DNA from: CAIOTO01 sp040389165
GTDB taxonomy: Bacteria; Pseudomonadota; Alphaproteobacteria; Paracaedibacterales; CAIOTO01
Assembly: GCA_040389165.1 (NCBI GenBank)
Contig: JAZKAK010000038.1
Span: 1-27,854, forward strand
DNA: 27,854 nt
Direction: 5' to 3'
A model generated the notes under the pieces. It had not been told where the DNA came from, did not search any database, and was given only the letters and a program-made list of their open reading frames with translations. A program made the translations under genes and the position numbers. Within the stretch, counting starts at the first letter, position 1, and every line of letters starts with the position of its first letter. This document shows positions 1 to 7,798 of this stretch, in pieces.

Positions 1-10
1 GCATAACTAA

Positions 11-229
11 ATCACCCTGCTGAAACAAGGGGGCGGTTGCTCGAACGGTTACCTTATAAGCGGGCGTTATTTGAATCTTGTTCCTGTGTGGGATACTGTT
101 GGGCGTATTGATGCGATGCTGCATGAAAAGAAATTTACGTTGTCTGTGACGCCGCTTGGGGTTACTCCTGCAGTGCCTGCTGCACAGTTGCCGAGGATAG
201 CAGAAGATTCTGGTGAACTTGACTCATAA
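11..229 (+). CDS. unidentified ORF, probably the 3' end of a gene
   Basis: This frame is open for 72 codons and ends in TAA. All three forward frames contain a stop within the first 23 bases, so the gene cannot be a simple run-in from the window edge. It either starts inside (TTG at 71, GTG at 86 or ATG at 116) or is an interrupted gene. The peptide includes the stretch PVWDTVGRIDAMLHEKK and a proline/alanine-rich tail. I do not recognise a family. It is followed by a hairpin at 271-303, which fits a real transcript end. Confidence 0.35.
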   Translation: MTLLKQGGGCSNGYLISGRYLNLVPVWDTVGRIDAMLHEKKFTLSVTPLGVTPAVPAAQLPRIAEDSGELDS

Positions 230-270
230 GCTTATTGGAGCATGGGTTGTCTAAAAAGAGCTGAAACAGC

Positions 271-303
271 ACGTCAGACGCAAACAACTCTTAAGTTTGA
301 CGT
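271..303 (+). terminator. candidate terminator hairpin
   Basis: ACGTCAGAC (271-279) pairs with GTTTGACGT (295-303), giving a 9-bp stem with one G-U pair and a 15-base loop. The T-run that follows (GTGTTTTATG) is weak. It lies between the 229 stop and the 353 start. The right arm also contains TTGACG, which could serve as a -35 element for the next gene, so the role is uncertain. Confidence 0.4.
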
Positions 304-352
304 GTGTTTTATGCTATGTTTACATAGATTCAACGAATAAGATAAGATTAAC

Positions 353-874
353 ATGGAAGAGATTACGTCTGAAGTGAGTGCGCCTGAATTGAGCCGTATC
401 ATGGATATTGAACGACTTGCGAAAATGAAAAACCCATTTTTGATTAGTGCAAGTACTGAAGAATGTGAAAAGTTAGCGACGCGTTTTAATTTTGTTGCCC
501 TTAATCATCTTGAAATAGGTTATACAGCGACGCATCTTGGTGGAAAAACAATAGATTTTAAAGTTATTGGTGCTATTAAAGCCAGCCTTGTGCAGCGTTG
601 TTCTGTTACACTTAAGGAAATTCCAGAAGAAGTTGATGATACGTTTAGCTTTCGTGTTGTCCACCCCAAGCAAGAAAAAGATTTTGAACTCGAGCTATCT
701 GAGTATGAAGATTTTGAATTCTCAAGTGATGGCGTTCTTGATCTTGGTGAGATTGGTGCGCAGTATTTATCGTTGAGTGTTGACCCTTATCCACGATTTG
801 ATGCTGCTGATGTGCCTGTATTAGCAACGAAGAAAAATCCATTTGATGTGTTAGCGCAATTAAATAAGCCATAG
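353..874 (+). CDS. DUF177 (YceD-family) protein
   Basis: This 173-residue protein fits the DUF177/YceD family (COG1399) in length and pattern. It has a central strand with QRCSVTLKEIPEEVDDTFSF, an acidic segment around residues 100-130, and the closing motif SLSVDPYPRFD near residues 140-150, matching the conserved LxLDPYPR of alphaproteobacterial members. In Escherichia coli and plants the family is linked to 23S rRNA accumulation and its gene normally sits directly before rpmF (ribosomal protein L32). Here no rpmF follows: the next 135 bases hold only a hairpin, and then the convergent ugd gene ends. The start is an ATG preceded by a purine run (AAGATAAG). The family call is good; the cellular role is known only from homologues. 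Confidence 0.8.
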   Translation: MEEITSEVSAPELSRIMDIERLAKMKNPFLISASTEECEKLATRFNFVALNHLEIGYTATHLGGKTIDFKVIGAIKASLVQRCSVTLKEIPEEVDDTFSFRVVHPKQEKDFELELSEYEDFEFSSDGVLDLGEIGAQYLSLSVDPYPRFDAADVPVLATKKNPFDVLAQLNKP

Positions 875-904
875 GGCGACATTTCACATACCCTTTAGAT
901 TAGA

Positions 905-934
905 AGCGTAGACCTGAAAACGGAGTGCTACGCT
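905..934. terminator. hairpin between convergent genes
   Basis: AGCGTAG (905-911) and CTACGCT (928-934) form a perfect 7-bp stem around a 16-base loop. It sits 30 bp after the DUF177 stop and 76 bp before the end of the oppositely oriented ugd gene. There is no T-run directly after the stem, so termination is inferred from position and symmetry. Confidence 0.4.
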
Positions 935-1009
935 CGTAGTTTAGCTGAAGTTTTTTAACAAGAAATATTAAATTAGTGCGCTATTAAATTGTGAGCTTTT
1001 CTTGGTTTA

Positions 1010-2383
1010 CTAAGCGTTATTCATCTCTGGCCTGCCAAGCGATACATAGTTTAATCCAGAAATCTCAGAGATTTTGTATATATTGCGAAGATCTATTAGC
1101 AAGGGCAAGAAATTTGCTGGAGTTTTTAAATTCTCTTTGATTTCAGCCAAATCAATTCCGCGAAATTCATTCCACTCCGTCAAAATAACAAGTGCATCTG
1201 CACCTTTAATGGCTTCATGTGCGCTTGTTGCAAACGTAACTTCTTTTTCCCACGTAACGCCCTGGATGGTTAAGTGCGGCAGATATTCTGAGTCTTTGTA
1301 ATATAACGGATCATAGATAATAACATCAACGTTTTGCTTTAAAAGTTCAGGGATGATAACTAGGCTTGCAGCGTCCCGCATATCATCAGTATTGGGTTTG
1401 AACGTAATTCCTAATATAGCTATTCGTGGTTTTTCTATAGTACGTTCGTTAAGTTTTGCCAAAATACGCGTCGCCATATTGATTTTACGTTGTGTGTTTG
1501 CTTCTATAACGGCATCAATAATTGTGCAAGGTGTTTCAAGTTGGTGTGCTGTTCGCGACAGTGCCAATGTATCCTTTGGAAAACAGGACCCACCATACCC
1601 AGGACTTACATTTAAAAACTTACGGCCGATACGATTATCAAGCCCCATTCCTTTTGCGAGTTCTTGTACATCGGCACCAGCTTTTTCACATAAATCTGCC
1701 ATCTGATTAATGAAGGCAATTTTAAGCGCTAAGAAGCCATTTGCGGCGTATTTAATTAATTCTGCTGTTGGTTTGTTTGTAAATAGAATCGGTGTTTCAA
1801 TTAAATACAGCGGGCGATACAAACGCTGCATAACTTCGCGCGCTTTTTGGCTGTCAGTCCCAATAACAACGCGATCAGGGCGCATGAAATCTTGAATAGC
1901 TGAGCCTTCACGTAAAAACTCTGGATTTGATGCAACATCAAAATCAATACCTTCAACCAGATCTGGACGTTCTTTTCTAATAATAGCGGCAACTTCTTCG
2001 CCTGTTCCTACAGGAACGGTAGATTTAGTAACAATAACGGTGTAACCAGCAATCGCTGCAGCAATATCTTTTGCCGCTTGATACACATAACTAAGATCGG
2101 CATGACCATCGCCGCGTCTGGACGGCGTGCCTACAGCAATCATAACAACATCTGATGTGCGTACTGATTCTGTTAGTTCTGTTGTGAAGGTAAGGCGTTT
2201 ATTTTTTGTTCCTTGGGCGACGAGAGAATCAAGTCCAGGCTCATAAATTGGAATAACTCCATCATTCAGAGACTTAATTTTCTTTGCGTCGGTATCCATG
2301 CAGACAACATCAAAACCAAATTCAGCAAAGCATGCACCTGTTACCAGGCCTACGTAGCCTGCACCGATCATTGTTATTTTCAT
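1010..2383 (-). CDS. ugd: UDP-glucose 6-dehydrogenase
   Basis: This protein oxidises UDP-glucose to UDP-glucuronate with two NAD+ and supplies uronic acids for lipopolysaccharide or capsule. It has 457 residues, a normal length. The N-terminal Rossmann motif is GAGYVGL (residues 7-13). STVPVGT lies at 121-127, and NPEFLREGSA at 153-162 marks the catalytic-domain entry. The nucleophile Cys267 lies in GGSCFPKD. A UDP-binding C-terminal domain follows (GITFKPNTDDMRDA). Its start lies 3 bp after the stop of galU, so the two genes form an operon in pathway order: GalU makes the substrate, Ugd consumes it. All expected catalytic residues are present. Confidence 0.96.
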   Translation of the reverse strand: MKITMIGAGYVGLVTGACFAEFGFDVVCMDTDAKKIKSLNDGVIPIYEPGLDSLVAQGTKNKRLTFTTELTESVRTSDVVMIAVGTPSRRGDGHADLSYVYQAAKDIAAAIAGYTVIVTKSTVPVGTGEEVAAIIRKERPDLVEGIDFDVASNPEFLREGSAIQDFMRPDRVVIGTDSQKAREVMQRLYRPLYLIETPILFTNKPTAELIKYAANGFLALKIAFINQMADLCEKAGADVQELAKGMGLDNRIGRKFLNVSPGYGGSCFPKDTLALSRTAHQLETPCTIIDAVIEANTQRKINMATRILAKLNERTIEKPRIAILGITFKPNTDDMRDAASLVIIPELLKQNVDVIIYDPLYYKDSEYLPHLTIQGVTWEKEVTFATSAHEAIKGADALVILTEWNEFRGIDLAEIKENLKTPANFLPLLIDLRNIYKISEISGLNYVSLGRPEMNNA

Positions 2384-2386
2384 ATG

Positions 2387-3265
2387 TTATCTCGGATTAT
2401 AATTATCTACGTATCGTTTTAGCATAGGAACCAGGTGCGCGTAAACGTTTTCATCTTGACAAGCAAAGGCAATGTTCGCTTCGAGCCAGCCTTCTTTGGT
2501 TCCGCAGTCGAAGCGTTCACCCTCGTAAGCGTATCCAGTAAGTGGGGTATCGGGCAGCATGCGTTGTATCGCATCTGTTAATTGGATTTCTGCTCCATTT
2601 CCGGGCGCTTGCTTGCTTAATGTATCGAGAATTTCACGTCTTAGAATATAACGACCAATTACCGCTGATTGAGAGGGCGCTGTAGAAATGGATGGTTTCT
2701 CAACAACACTCGATGCACGAATTTTAAGACCAGATTGGTTTTCTATTGTTAAAATACCATAACGTGATACGTGGTCTGGTTCCACAATCATGGTTGCGAC
2801 CATGTTTCCATCGTTAGAATCATAAGCATCTGTCATTTGTTTTAGGCAGGGTGCTTTACTTAAGATGAGATCGTCCGCTAAAATAATGGCAAAAGATTCT
2901 TCTTCAATAAGGTGACGTGCACATAAAATAGCATGGCCTAATCCAAGGGGTGCTGGTTGACGCACATACACTGCCTGGCTGGGCTCAAGACTATTTGAAA
3001 CAATCTTTTCAAGAAGGTCATACTTTTTGCGATTAGCAAGTGTTTGTTCGAGTAATTGCAAGCGATCAAAGTGATCTTCAATAGCACTTTTACCTTGAGA
3101 TGTTACGAAAATAAAACGTTCAATTCCAGCTGCCTTTGCTTCTTCAACGGCATATTGAATGAGCGGTTTGTCAACAACGACAAGCATTTCTTTAGGAATT
3201 GATTTTGTTGCTGGTAGAAAACGACTGCCTAAACCAGCCACAGGCAAAATACATGTTTTGACCAT
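2387..3265 (-). CDS. galU: UTP--glucose-1-phosphate uridylyltransferase
   Basis: GalU joins UTP and glucose-1-phosphate to give UDP-glucose and pyrophosphate. The 292-residue protein starts with the nucleotidyltransferase signature AGLGSRFLPATKSIPKEML (about residues 10-28). It keeps the central substrate loop (APLGLGHAILCAR) and the late VEKPS and FDCGTKEGWLEAN segments typical of bacterial GalU rather than of RfbA. It is the first gene of the galU-ugd pair, with 3 bp between them, so its product goes straight to the next enzyme. Nothing is missing or odd. Confidence 0.96.
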   Translation of the reverse strand: MVKTCILPVAGLGSRFLPATKSIPKEMLVVVDKPLIQYAVEEAKAAGIERFIFVTSQGKSAIEDHFDRLQLLEQTLANRKKYDLLEKIVSNSLEPSQAVYVRQPAPLGLGHAILCARHLIEEESFAIILADDLILSKAPCLKQMTDAYDSNDGNMVATMIVEPDHVSRYGILTIENQSGLKIRASSVVEKPSISTAPSQSAVIGRYILRREILDTLSKQAPGNGAEIQLTDAIQRMLPDTPLTGYAYEGERFDCGTKEGWLEANIAFACQDENVYAHLVPMLKRYVDNYNPR

Positions 3266-3330
3266 TATATCTTTTTCTCATTTTTCAATAGGTATTGTAT
3301 TGCTTAGATTTGTGTACATTTAAGACGATA

Positions 3331-3356
3331 AAGAGCCTCGGGTCAAGTCTTGAGAG
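3331..3356. repeat. degenerate half-copy of the CTCGG/TCAAGTC repeat
   Basis: AAGAGCCTCGGGTCAAGTC and the following TTGAGAG match the right-end inverted repeat of the elements at 9181 and 10325 (AGAGATCCTCGG, ATCAAGTCCGAG) with a few changes and a 2-base deletion. Only this half is visible. It lies upstream of galU in the intergenic space before the Nudix gene and looks like an old, decayed insertion. Confidence 0.5.
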
Positions 3357-3553
3357 AACGCACATGAATTCTAGGCAAGTGATCTTTATAATAGATGTGA
3401 GTTTTGTGTATGTAAACATATTAACTAAATATAATCATTGAAGTTAATTATTATTAATATGTTGGCATTTGTGTTTATTGAGAATTTGAAAAACGAATAG
3501 CATGAAAAATCGTGTTCTGTTATATATATGTAAATGCTTTGAGAAAATTAATT

Positions 3554-4096
3554 ATGAAACGTCAAAAATTAATTCATTTGCTTACTCAATATGATGCGTA
3601 TGGTGAAGAAATTGTCATGAAAAACGATATGCTTCGTTTTATTGAAAAAAATAGTGATTGTTTTGAACGTTCGCTTGAAATAGGGCACCTAACTGGGTCT
3701 TCATGGCTTTTGAACAAAGATGAAAGCAATGTATTATTGATGCATCACAGGAAGCTTGATAAATGGCTGCAATTGGGTGGGCATGCAGACGGTGATTCAG
3801 ACATTCTTGCGGTGTCAATCAAAGAAGCCCAAGAAGAATCAGGTATAACAGCGATTGAACCTGTGGTGAATAGAATATTTGACATTGATATCCATAAAAT
3901 TCCAGCTTATGGAGACGTAAAAGAACATTTTCATTATGATGTTCGTTTTTTGTTAAAAGTCGTAAGTGACGAAGAGGTTACAATTAATAGTGAATCGAAT
4001 GAACTGAGATGGATTGGTAAGAACCGGAAAGAATTATTAAGCTCTGAACCGTCAGTTGTACGTATGTTTGATAAATGGATAAATATTAAGGTATAA
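3554..4096 (+). CDS. Nudix hydrolase
   Basis: Nudix enzymes cleave nucleoside-diphosphate-linked compounds. The Nudix box here is GHADGDSDILAVSIKEAQEE followed by SGI. The essential REUxEE core appears as KEAQEE, a conservative R-to-K change, and the box's first Glu is replaced by Ser/Asp. The preceding KWLQLGGH is typical of a Nudix subgroup whose box begins GGHxDGD, so the substrate cannot be read from the sequence. I start at the ATG at 3554 (180 residues), giving MKRQKLIHLL, because the longer frame from GTG 3512 has a poor leader. It stands alone, between the divergent galU operon and the convergent znuCB operon, and an AT-only palindrome begins directly after its stop. Confidence 0.85.
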   Translation: MKRQKLIHLLTQYDAYGEEIVMKNDMLRFIEKNSDCFERSLEIGHLTGSSWLLNKDESNVLLMHHRKLDKWLQLGGHADGDSDILAVSIKEAQEESGITAIEPVVNRIFDIDIHKIPAYGDVKEHFHYDVRFLLKVVSDEEVTINSESNELRWIGKNRKELLSSEPSVVRMFDKWINIKV

Positions 4097-4116
4097 TTAT
4101 ATAATTAATTATATAA
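4097..4116. repeat. perfect 20-bp A/T palindrome
   Basis: TTATATAATT followed by AATTATATAA is a perfect 20-bp palindrome made only of A and T. It begins directly after the Nudix stop and contains the stop codon of the acetyltransferase remnant on the other strand. It could act as a weak bidirectional terminator or be chance AT-rich sequence. Confidence 0.5.
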
Positions 4117-4182
4117 ACACGATGATCCACGAGTAAAACCTTCTATATGCTCGTCGGTTATAGGTACTATTTCAAAATTCAT
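4105..4182 (-). pseudogene. remnant of a GNAT acetyltransferase (N-terminus only)
   Basis: A 25-codon frame starts at an ATG that overlaps the znuB stop as ATGA and has a ribosome-binding site (AAGGAAAG) inside the znuB 3' end. Its first 16 residues, MNFEIVPITDEHIEGF, match the usual opening of GNAT N-acetyltransferases. After that the frame runs into unrelated residues and stops. No further GNAT motif (for example the acetyl-CoA loop QxxGxG/A) is visible downstream. I read it as the surviving start of a gene once coupled to znuB whose body has been deleted. A functional micropeptide is possible but unlikely. Confidence 0.5.
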
Positions 4183-5021
4183 TTTTCTTTCCTTATGCAT
4201 GTTATTATTAAAGCTGCCATATAAAGGCACGATGCGACGAGCACAATGGTTGGTCCTGTGGGTAACTCTGCATGATATGAAAGTATCAATCCGGTATAGC
4301 TTGATAAGAGCGCACTGATGATCGCAATGCAGATCGTCCAACGCAGGCTGTTACACAATAAACGGGCAGTGATTGCTGGAATCATCATGAGCCCAAGCGC
4401 CATGAGCGTCCCAAGAGCCTGACAGGCTGTTACAAGATTAATAACGACGAGGCCGATAAATATTACCGTATAGCGATTGCCGCCGTACCCAACGGATTGC
4501 ATAAAAAGAGGATCAAAGCATTGGTATATAAGTGGTCTGAAAATCATACGTAAGATGATAAGCGACAGTGTTGATAGGATTATAATTGTTCTCAATATGG
4601 AAAGGTCCACGCCAAGAACGGAACCGAATAGCAGGTGCATCACATTCATGGCTCCACCAGCTTTTGAGATGAGCAATACACCAAGCGCAAGTGCAAATAG
4701 ATAAAAACCGCTAAAGCTTGCGTCTTGTGGTAGCCGTGTCTTTTGGCTGACAAGAAGACTCAAACCTGCAATAAGAAAACCTGCCACCATGCCACCAATG
4801 GTAAAGCCAGGTAACCATACACCCCATATGAAAAACGCAATGGCAATGCCGGGCAATATTCCATGTGAGAGTGCTTCCCCCATAAGACTCATACGCTTTA
4901 ACAGCAAAACAATGCCAAGCACAGGGCAAATAATGGATAATGTAACGCACGCAGCGAAGGCACGTTGCATGAATACAAAATCGCTAATGGGCGCTATCAG
5001 TATGTTGTGCAAATTAATCAT
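4179..5021 (-). CDS. znuB: zinc/manganese ABC transporter permease (ABC-3 family)
   Basis: This 280-residue integral membrane protein belongs to the ABC-3 permease family (ZnuB/MntB/SitC type). Seven or eight hydrophobic helices are visible, with the family segment MGEALSHGILPGIAIAFF near residue 50 and a late GLMMIPAITARLL segment. It would form the inner-membrane channel through which a periplasmic binding protein delivers Zn2+ or Mn2+, powered by the preceding ATPase, whose stop it overlaps (ATGA, 5021-5018). No binding-protein gene (znuA) and no zur gene lie in the window. Metal choice between zinc and manganese cannot be settled from sequence alone; the call of zinc follows the closest family names. 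Confidence 0.85.
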   Translation of the reverse strand: MINLHNILIAPISDFVFMQRAFAACVTLSIICPVLGIVLLLKRMSLMGEALSHGILPGIAIAFFIWGVWLPGFTIGGMVAGFLIAGLSLLVSQKTRLPQDASFSGFYLFALALGVLLISKAGGAMNVMHLLFGSVLGVDLSILRTIIILSTLSLIILRMIFRPLIYQCFDPLFMQSVGYGGNRYTVIFIGLVVINLVTACQALGTLMALGLMMIPAITARLLCNSLRWTICIAIISALLSSYTGLILSYHAELPTGPTIVLVASCLYMAALIITCIRKEK

Positions 5022-5701
5022 GCTTCTATATACGTCTTTCGAATAAGTGCAACATCGGAAAGCACGTGCTTGCTGTCACCGTGTGCGATAATGCTTCGGT
5101 TGAGTAAGATTGATTGCGGAATATAACGTTCGGCTAACTGTAATTGGTGAATAACCGTTATGATTGTTTTTCCTTGTACGAGCCAATTTTGTAATAACGT
5201 CAGTAAATATTCTGTTGTTGGTTGATCGATGGCTGAAAATGGTTCATCCAGAATCAGCAGATCTGCTTCTTGTAACCAAAGGCGTGCAAATAACAGGCGT
5301 TGGAATTGTCCGCCGCTTAAGACGCTAATCGGTTTAGCTTCAAATCCTTCAAGGCCGACCATGATGAGTGCATGTTCAAGTTGGTCTCGGTCTTCCGGGA
5401 CAAGTCCGTGATACAAGCCAATTTTTGGCCAAAAGCCCATTGTTGCGACATCTCGTACCGTTAAGGGGAACTGCCGGTCAAGCTGGTTGTGTTGAGGTAA
5501 ATAAGCACGTTTAACGTTGGGCGCTAGGCTGACGGTGCCAGTGCTTGGTTTTAATACGCCTGCACAGATTTTAAGGAGTGTGCTTTTGCCTGCACCATTA
5601 GGGCCAATTAATGCCGTGAATGATCCTTTGGCAAACGTGATGTTTATATCATGGAGTACGGACGTATCGCCGAACATATGCGAAAGAGAAAGGGACAACA
5701 T
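5018..5701 (-). CDS. znuC: zinc/manganese ABC transporter ATP-binding protein
   Basis: This 227-residue ABC ATPase drives metal import with the ABC-3 permease encoded directly after it. All nucleotide-binding motifs are present: Walker A GPNGAGKST at residues 33-41, the Q-loop Gln at about 70, the signature LSGGQ at 128-132, Walker B LLILDE at 148-153, and an H-loop in TVIHQLQLAERY. It is the first gene of a two-gene operon read leftwards and its end overlaps the permease start by 4 bp, which suggests translational coupling. The upstream region (5702-5995) holds its promoter, but I could not pick out a convincing regulator site. Confidence 0.88.
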   Translation of the reverse strand: MLSLSLSHMFGDTSVLHDINITFAKGSFTALIGPNGAGKSTLLKICAGVLKPSTGTVSLAPNVKRAYLPQHNQLDRQFPLTVRDVATMGFWPKIGLYHGLVPEDRDQLEHALIMVGLEGFEAKPISVLSGGQFQRLLFARLWLQEADLLILDEPFSAIDQPTTEYLLTLLQNWLVQGKTIITVIHQLQLAERYIPQSILLNRSIIAHGDSKHVLSDVALIRKTYIEA

Positions 5702-5944
5702 GAAATTTATAAGATCAGAATTAAGTGTACTATGTGAAATGCAGTATATACCTGTTGTGAATGAAAGTATTGCCTTTTCCGAGAGATTAATTAGCTTTGC
5801 ACTGACATTAAGCGCTGTTCCCTAACAGAAAATGTGTATCCAATTTGGCACAGGTGTGTGTGCTGTTTGTGATCTATTATGTATAGCTGCTTTACATCCA
5901 CGGTAAGCAATGTTAAATTTCGGGTCAATTAAGAATAAAAATTT

Positions 5945-5995
5945 TTGATATACGTTTAAAAATAATAATTAATAATAAAAAAGAGAATAATTAAG
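5945..5995 (+). promoter_or_regulatory. promoter/leader with a block shared with 7740-7798
   Basis: A TTGATA (5945-5950) precedes a 21-bp block at 5958-5978, five A followed by TAATAATTAATAATAA, that is identical to the block at 7754-7774 in front of the next gene. In both cases a TTGA-type hexamer lies 13-14 bp before the block and the start codon 17-24 bp after it. The -10 must lie inside the block (for example ATTAAT). The rest of 5702-5994, between divergent znuC and this gene, shows an A5T5 tract at 5937-5946 and nothing else I can name. Confidence 0.45.
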
Positions 5996-7654
5996 ATGAA
6001 ATTTACTAATAAATTGTTTAAAATTCAAGCTAAAATTTCTTTGCCAGTTTTTATCCTGATGGGAAGTGTCTGTCGTTTGGATGCGAGTGAGCTCCCTTTA
6101 CATGATGTATCGCGCGAAGCATGTCCTGCATGCAAAGGATTGGGGTTTGTGCAGGTGAGTGGTGCCTTTAATCCCACAGCTAAAAAATTATCGTCATCGG
6201 AAGGATTAATACATAGTTTAAGAGCTCTTGGTGTTTCTAGCAGAATGTTTGCCAGTGGGCGTGGTGGTCGTGGGCGAGGGGGTGCAGGTCGTGGTTTTGT
6301 CCGACAGGAAGTGCTTCAGTCAACGACAGGGGAAGTATTTCCACTGAACACTGTCCAGACAGAAGTTTCGTACGTGCAAGAGTCGCCTAAAACGCCTGAC
6401 GTGCAAGGATCACCTAAAACGCCTTTATGTTTTTCAAAAATTCACACGCAAGATTTGCCAAAGGGTGTTAGTCCTGGTGACATGGCTGATCTTCTAAATC
6501 CATCAGGCACTAGGCAAGGTCTATCGAATGTTAAAAAAACGTTGTGTCATAAGTCACCTGTAACAAACAAGTCATCTGTAACATTCACAGTCGATGCCGA
6601 TGAAGAAGTTCTTTCACCTGGTGTGCGTGCAGAGATGCAGTGTGAAGTTGCAGAGGCTAAGTCGGATGGTAGTGCAATGGTACCGCATGGTCAACGTCTT
6701 GACTTTAGCGATGGTCTTACAGAAGAACGCGCACTTGTTTCTGGTGATGCGGTATCAAGCTTTTTTGCTCCTGATTCTATTTTAACTGCTTCTTCCAACG
6801 ATGTGATTACGCTTCGTGTTGGGGAAAGAGATGTTGAAACATCAATTGACGCTATGCTCGCTAAGATCGATGTGGGGGACGCCAATAAAGGTTTGACATA
6901 TTTAGTGCATTATGCTGCTTGTATGCAGCTTGATGAGGATGATAGGAACGAATATCTTGAGCAATTGTTAGAGCTGCCTGATTTTTCTGGGCAGACGATA
7001 GAGTCAGCATTGTCTTTTTTGCAAACGAAAGTATTTTCTGCCGCTGACTTGGTGCCTGGATTCTTAAAATCTTTAGTGCAAAAAGATAGAAAATATAGTG
7101 CATTGGTTCAAAGATATTATGATGAATCTCAGGCTGTTGCTGGCCAGGCATCGTTGGTGTTACTACAGAATTCTATGTTAAAAAATACAAACCAAGCATT
7201 AATGCAGAGTCTGCGTCATGCATTTAATGATTCTGAATTGTCAAAAATGTTTGCTGCTGATTCAACAGAAATACTTTGTTTTAATACGAGTGAATGGAGT
7301 ACCGCTCAATTTTCACAATGTCTTCAATTTATTGTAAATCAGTTTATTGAATCTCAAAAAACAAATGCTGTGTTAGGGAAAAATAATGAAAAGTTAGCAG
7401 ATACTATTAGCGAGCTTTCATCTCAGCAAAAATCATTGACTCAGATAGGTCAGACACTTTCGGTAACAATGGAAAAGATAGTGAATGAAAAGTCTGAATT
7501 AGACCTTGAACTTAAAGCTATGCGTGCTGAACGAGAAAATTGGAGAGAGAAAGAGTTGGCTTTTGAGCAATTAAAGTTAGAAAATGTACGGTTAAAGCAA
7601 GAAAATGAACATTTGAAATCATATTCTTCTTCTGTTGATAGTGCGCGCAAATAA
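5996..7654 (+). CDS. secreted protein of unknown function with CxxC motif, RGG-rich segment and C-terminal coiled coil
   Basis: I do not recognise a family. The 552-residue protein opens with a basic segment and a hydrophobic stretch (residues 15-25) that reads as a Sec signal peptide with a possible cut after LDA at residue 30. Then comes CPACKGLGF (43-51), a single CxxCxGxG unit of the kind found in DnaJ zinc-binding repeats. A Gly/Arg stretch (88-101, RGGRGRGGAGRGF) and a proline/threonine-rich linker containing two SPKTP copies (130-143) follow. The middle (about 265-450) is probably helical and globular, and residues about 450-545 form a long Glu/Lys/Leu coiled coil. It is followed by a second secreted coiled-coil gene with the same leader block. 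An envelope or host-directed role is only a guess. Confidence 0.75.
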   Translation: MKFTNKLFKIQAKISLPVFILMGSVCRLDASELPLHDVSREACPACKGLGFVQVSGAFNPTAKKLSSSEGLIHSLRALGVSSRMFASGRGGRGRGGAGRGFVRQEVLQSTTGEVFPLNTVQTEVSYVQESPKTPDVQGSPKTPLCFSKIHTQDLPKGVSPGDMADLLNPSGTRQGLSNVKKTLCHKSPVTNKSSVTFTVDADEEVLSPGVRAEMQCEVAEAKSDGSAMVPHGQRLDFSDGLTEERALVSGDAVSSFFAPDSILTASSNDVITLRVGERDVETSIDAMLAKIDVGDANKGLTYLVHYAACMQLDEDDRNEYLEQLLELPDFSGQTIESALSFLQTKVFSAADLVPGFLKSLVQKDRKYSALVQRYYDESQAVAGQASLVLLQNSMLKNTNQALMQSLRHAFNDSELSKMFAADSTEILCFNTSEWSTAQFSQCLQFIVNQFIESQKTNAVLGKNNEKLADTISELSSQQKSLTQIGQTLSVTMEKIVNEKSELDLELKAMRAERENWREKELAFEQLKLENVRLKQENEHLKSYSSSVDSARK

Positions 7655-7733
7655 AATATTGATAATTTTATTTATAAAAAGAAATACGAATAGTTTTTTT
7701 GATTATTGATGCTAATAAACGTATAATAATCAT

Positions 7734-7758
7734 TTTTTCTTGAATGTATCAAGAAAAA
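7734..7758. repeat. 10-bp stem inverted repeat in the leader of the second secreted gene
   Basis: TTTTTCTTGA (7734-7743) and TCAAGAAAAA (7749-7758) are perfect inverted repeats around a 5-base loop. The structure sits 80 bp after the previous stop and overlaps the presumed -35 region of the next gene. No T-run follows on the plus strand, so an operator or leader hairpin is as likely as a terminator. Confidence 0.45.
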
Positions 7759-7798
7759 TAATAATTAATAATAACAAAATATTAAGGAGAATTAAAAA
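7740..7798 (+). promoter_or_regulatory. promoter/leader with shared 21-bp block and strong ribosome-binding site
   Basis: TTGAAT (7740-7745) is followed by the 21-bp block at 7754-7774 that is identical to 5958-5978. AAGGAGA (7784-7790) lies 8 bases before the ATG at 7799, one of the strongest ribosome-binding sites in the window, which suggests high expression of the downstream protein. Confidence 0.5.

Noticed and set aside
567..776. Overlapping small frames inside the DUF177 gene (also at 473-673 and 645-887)
   Set aside because: They are out-of-frame shadows of a gene with a recognised family and have no start signals.
4105..4341. A 78-codon minus-strand frame running into znuB
   Set aside because: Its first 53 codons overlap znuB in another frame and show no family; only the part from the ATG at 4182 makes sense, and that is reported as a remnant.
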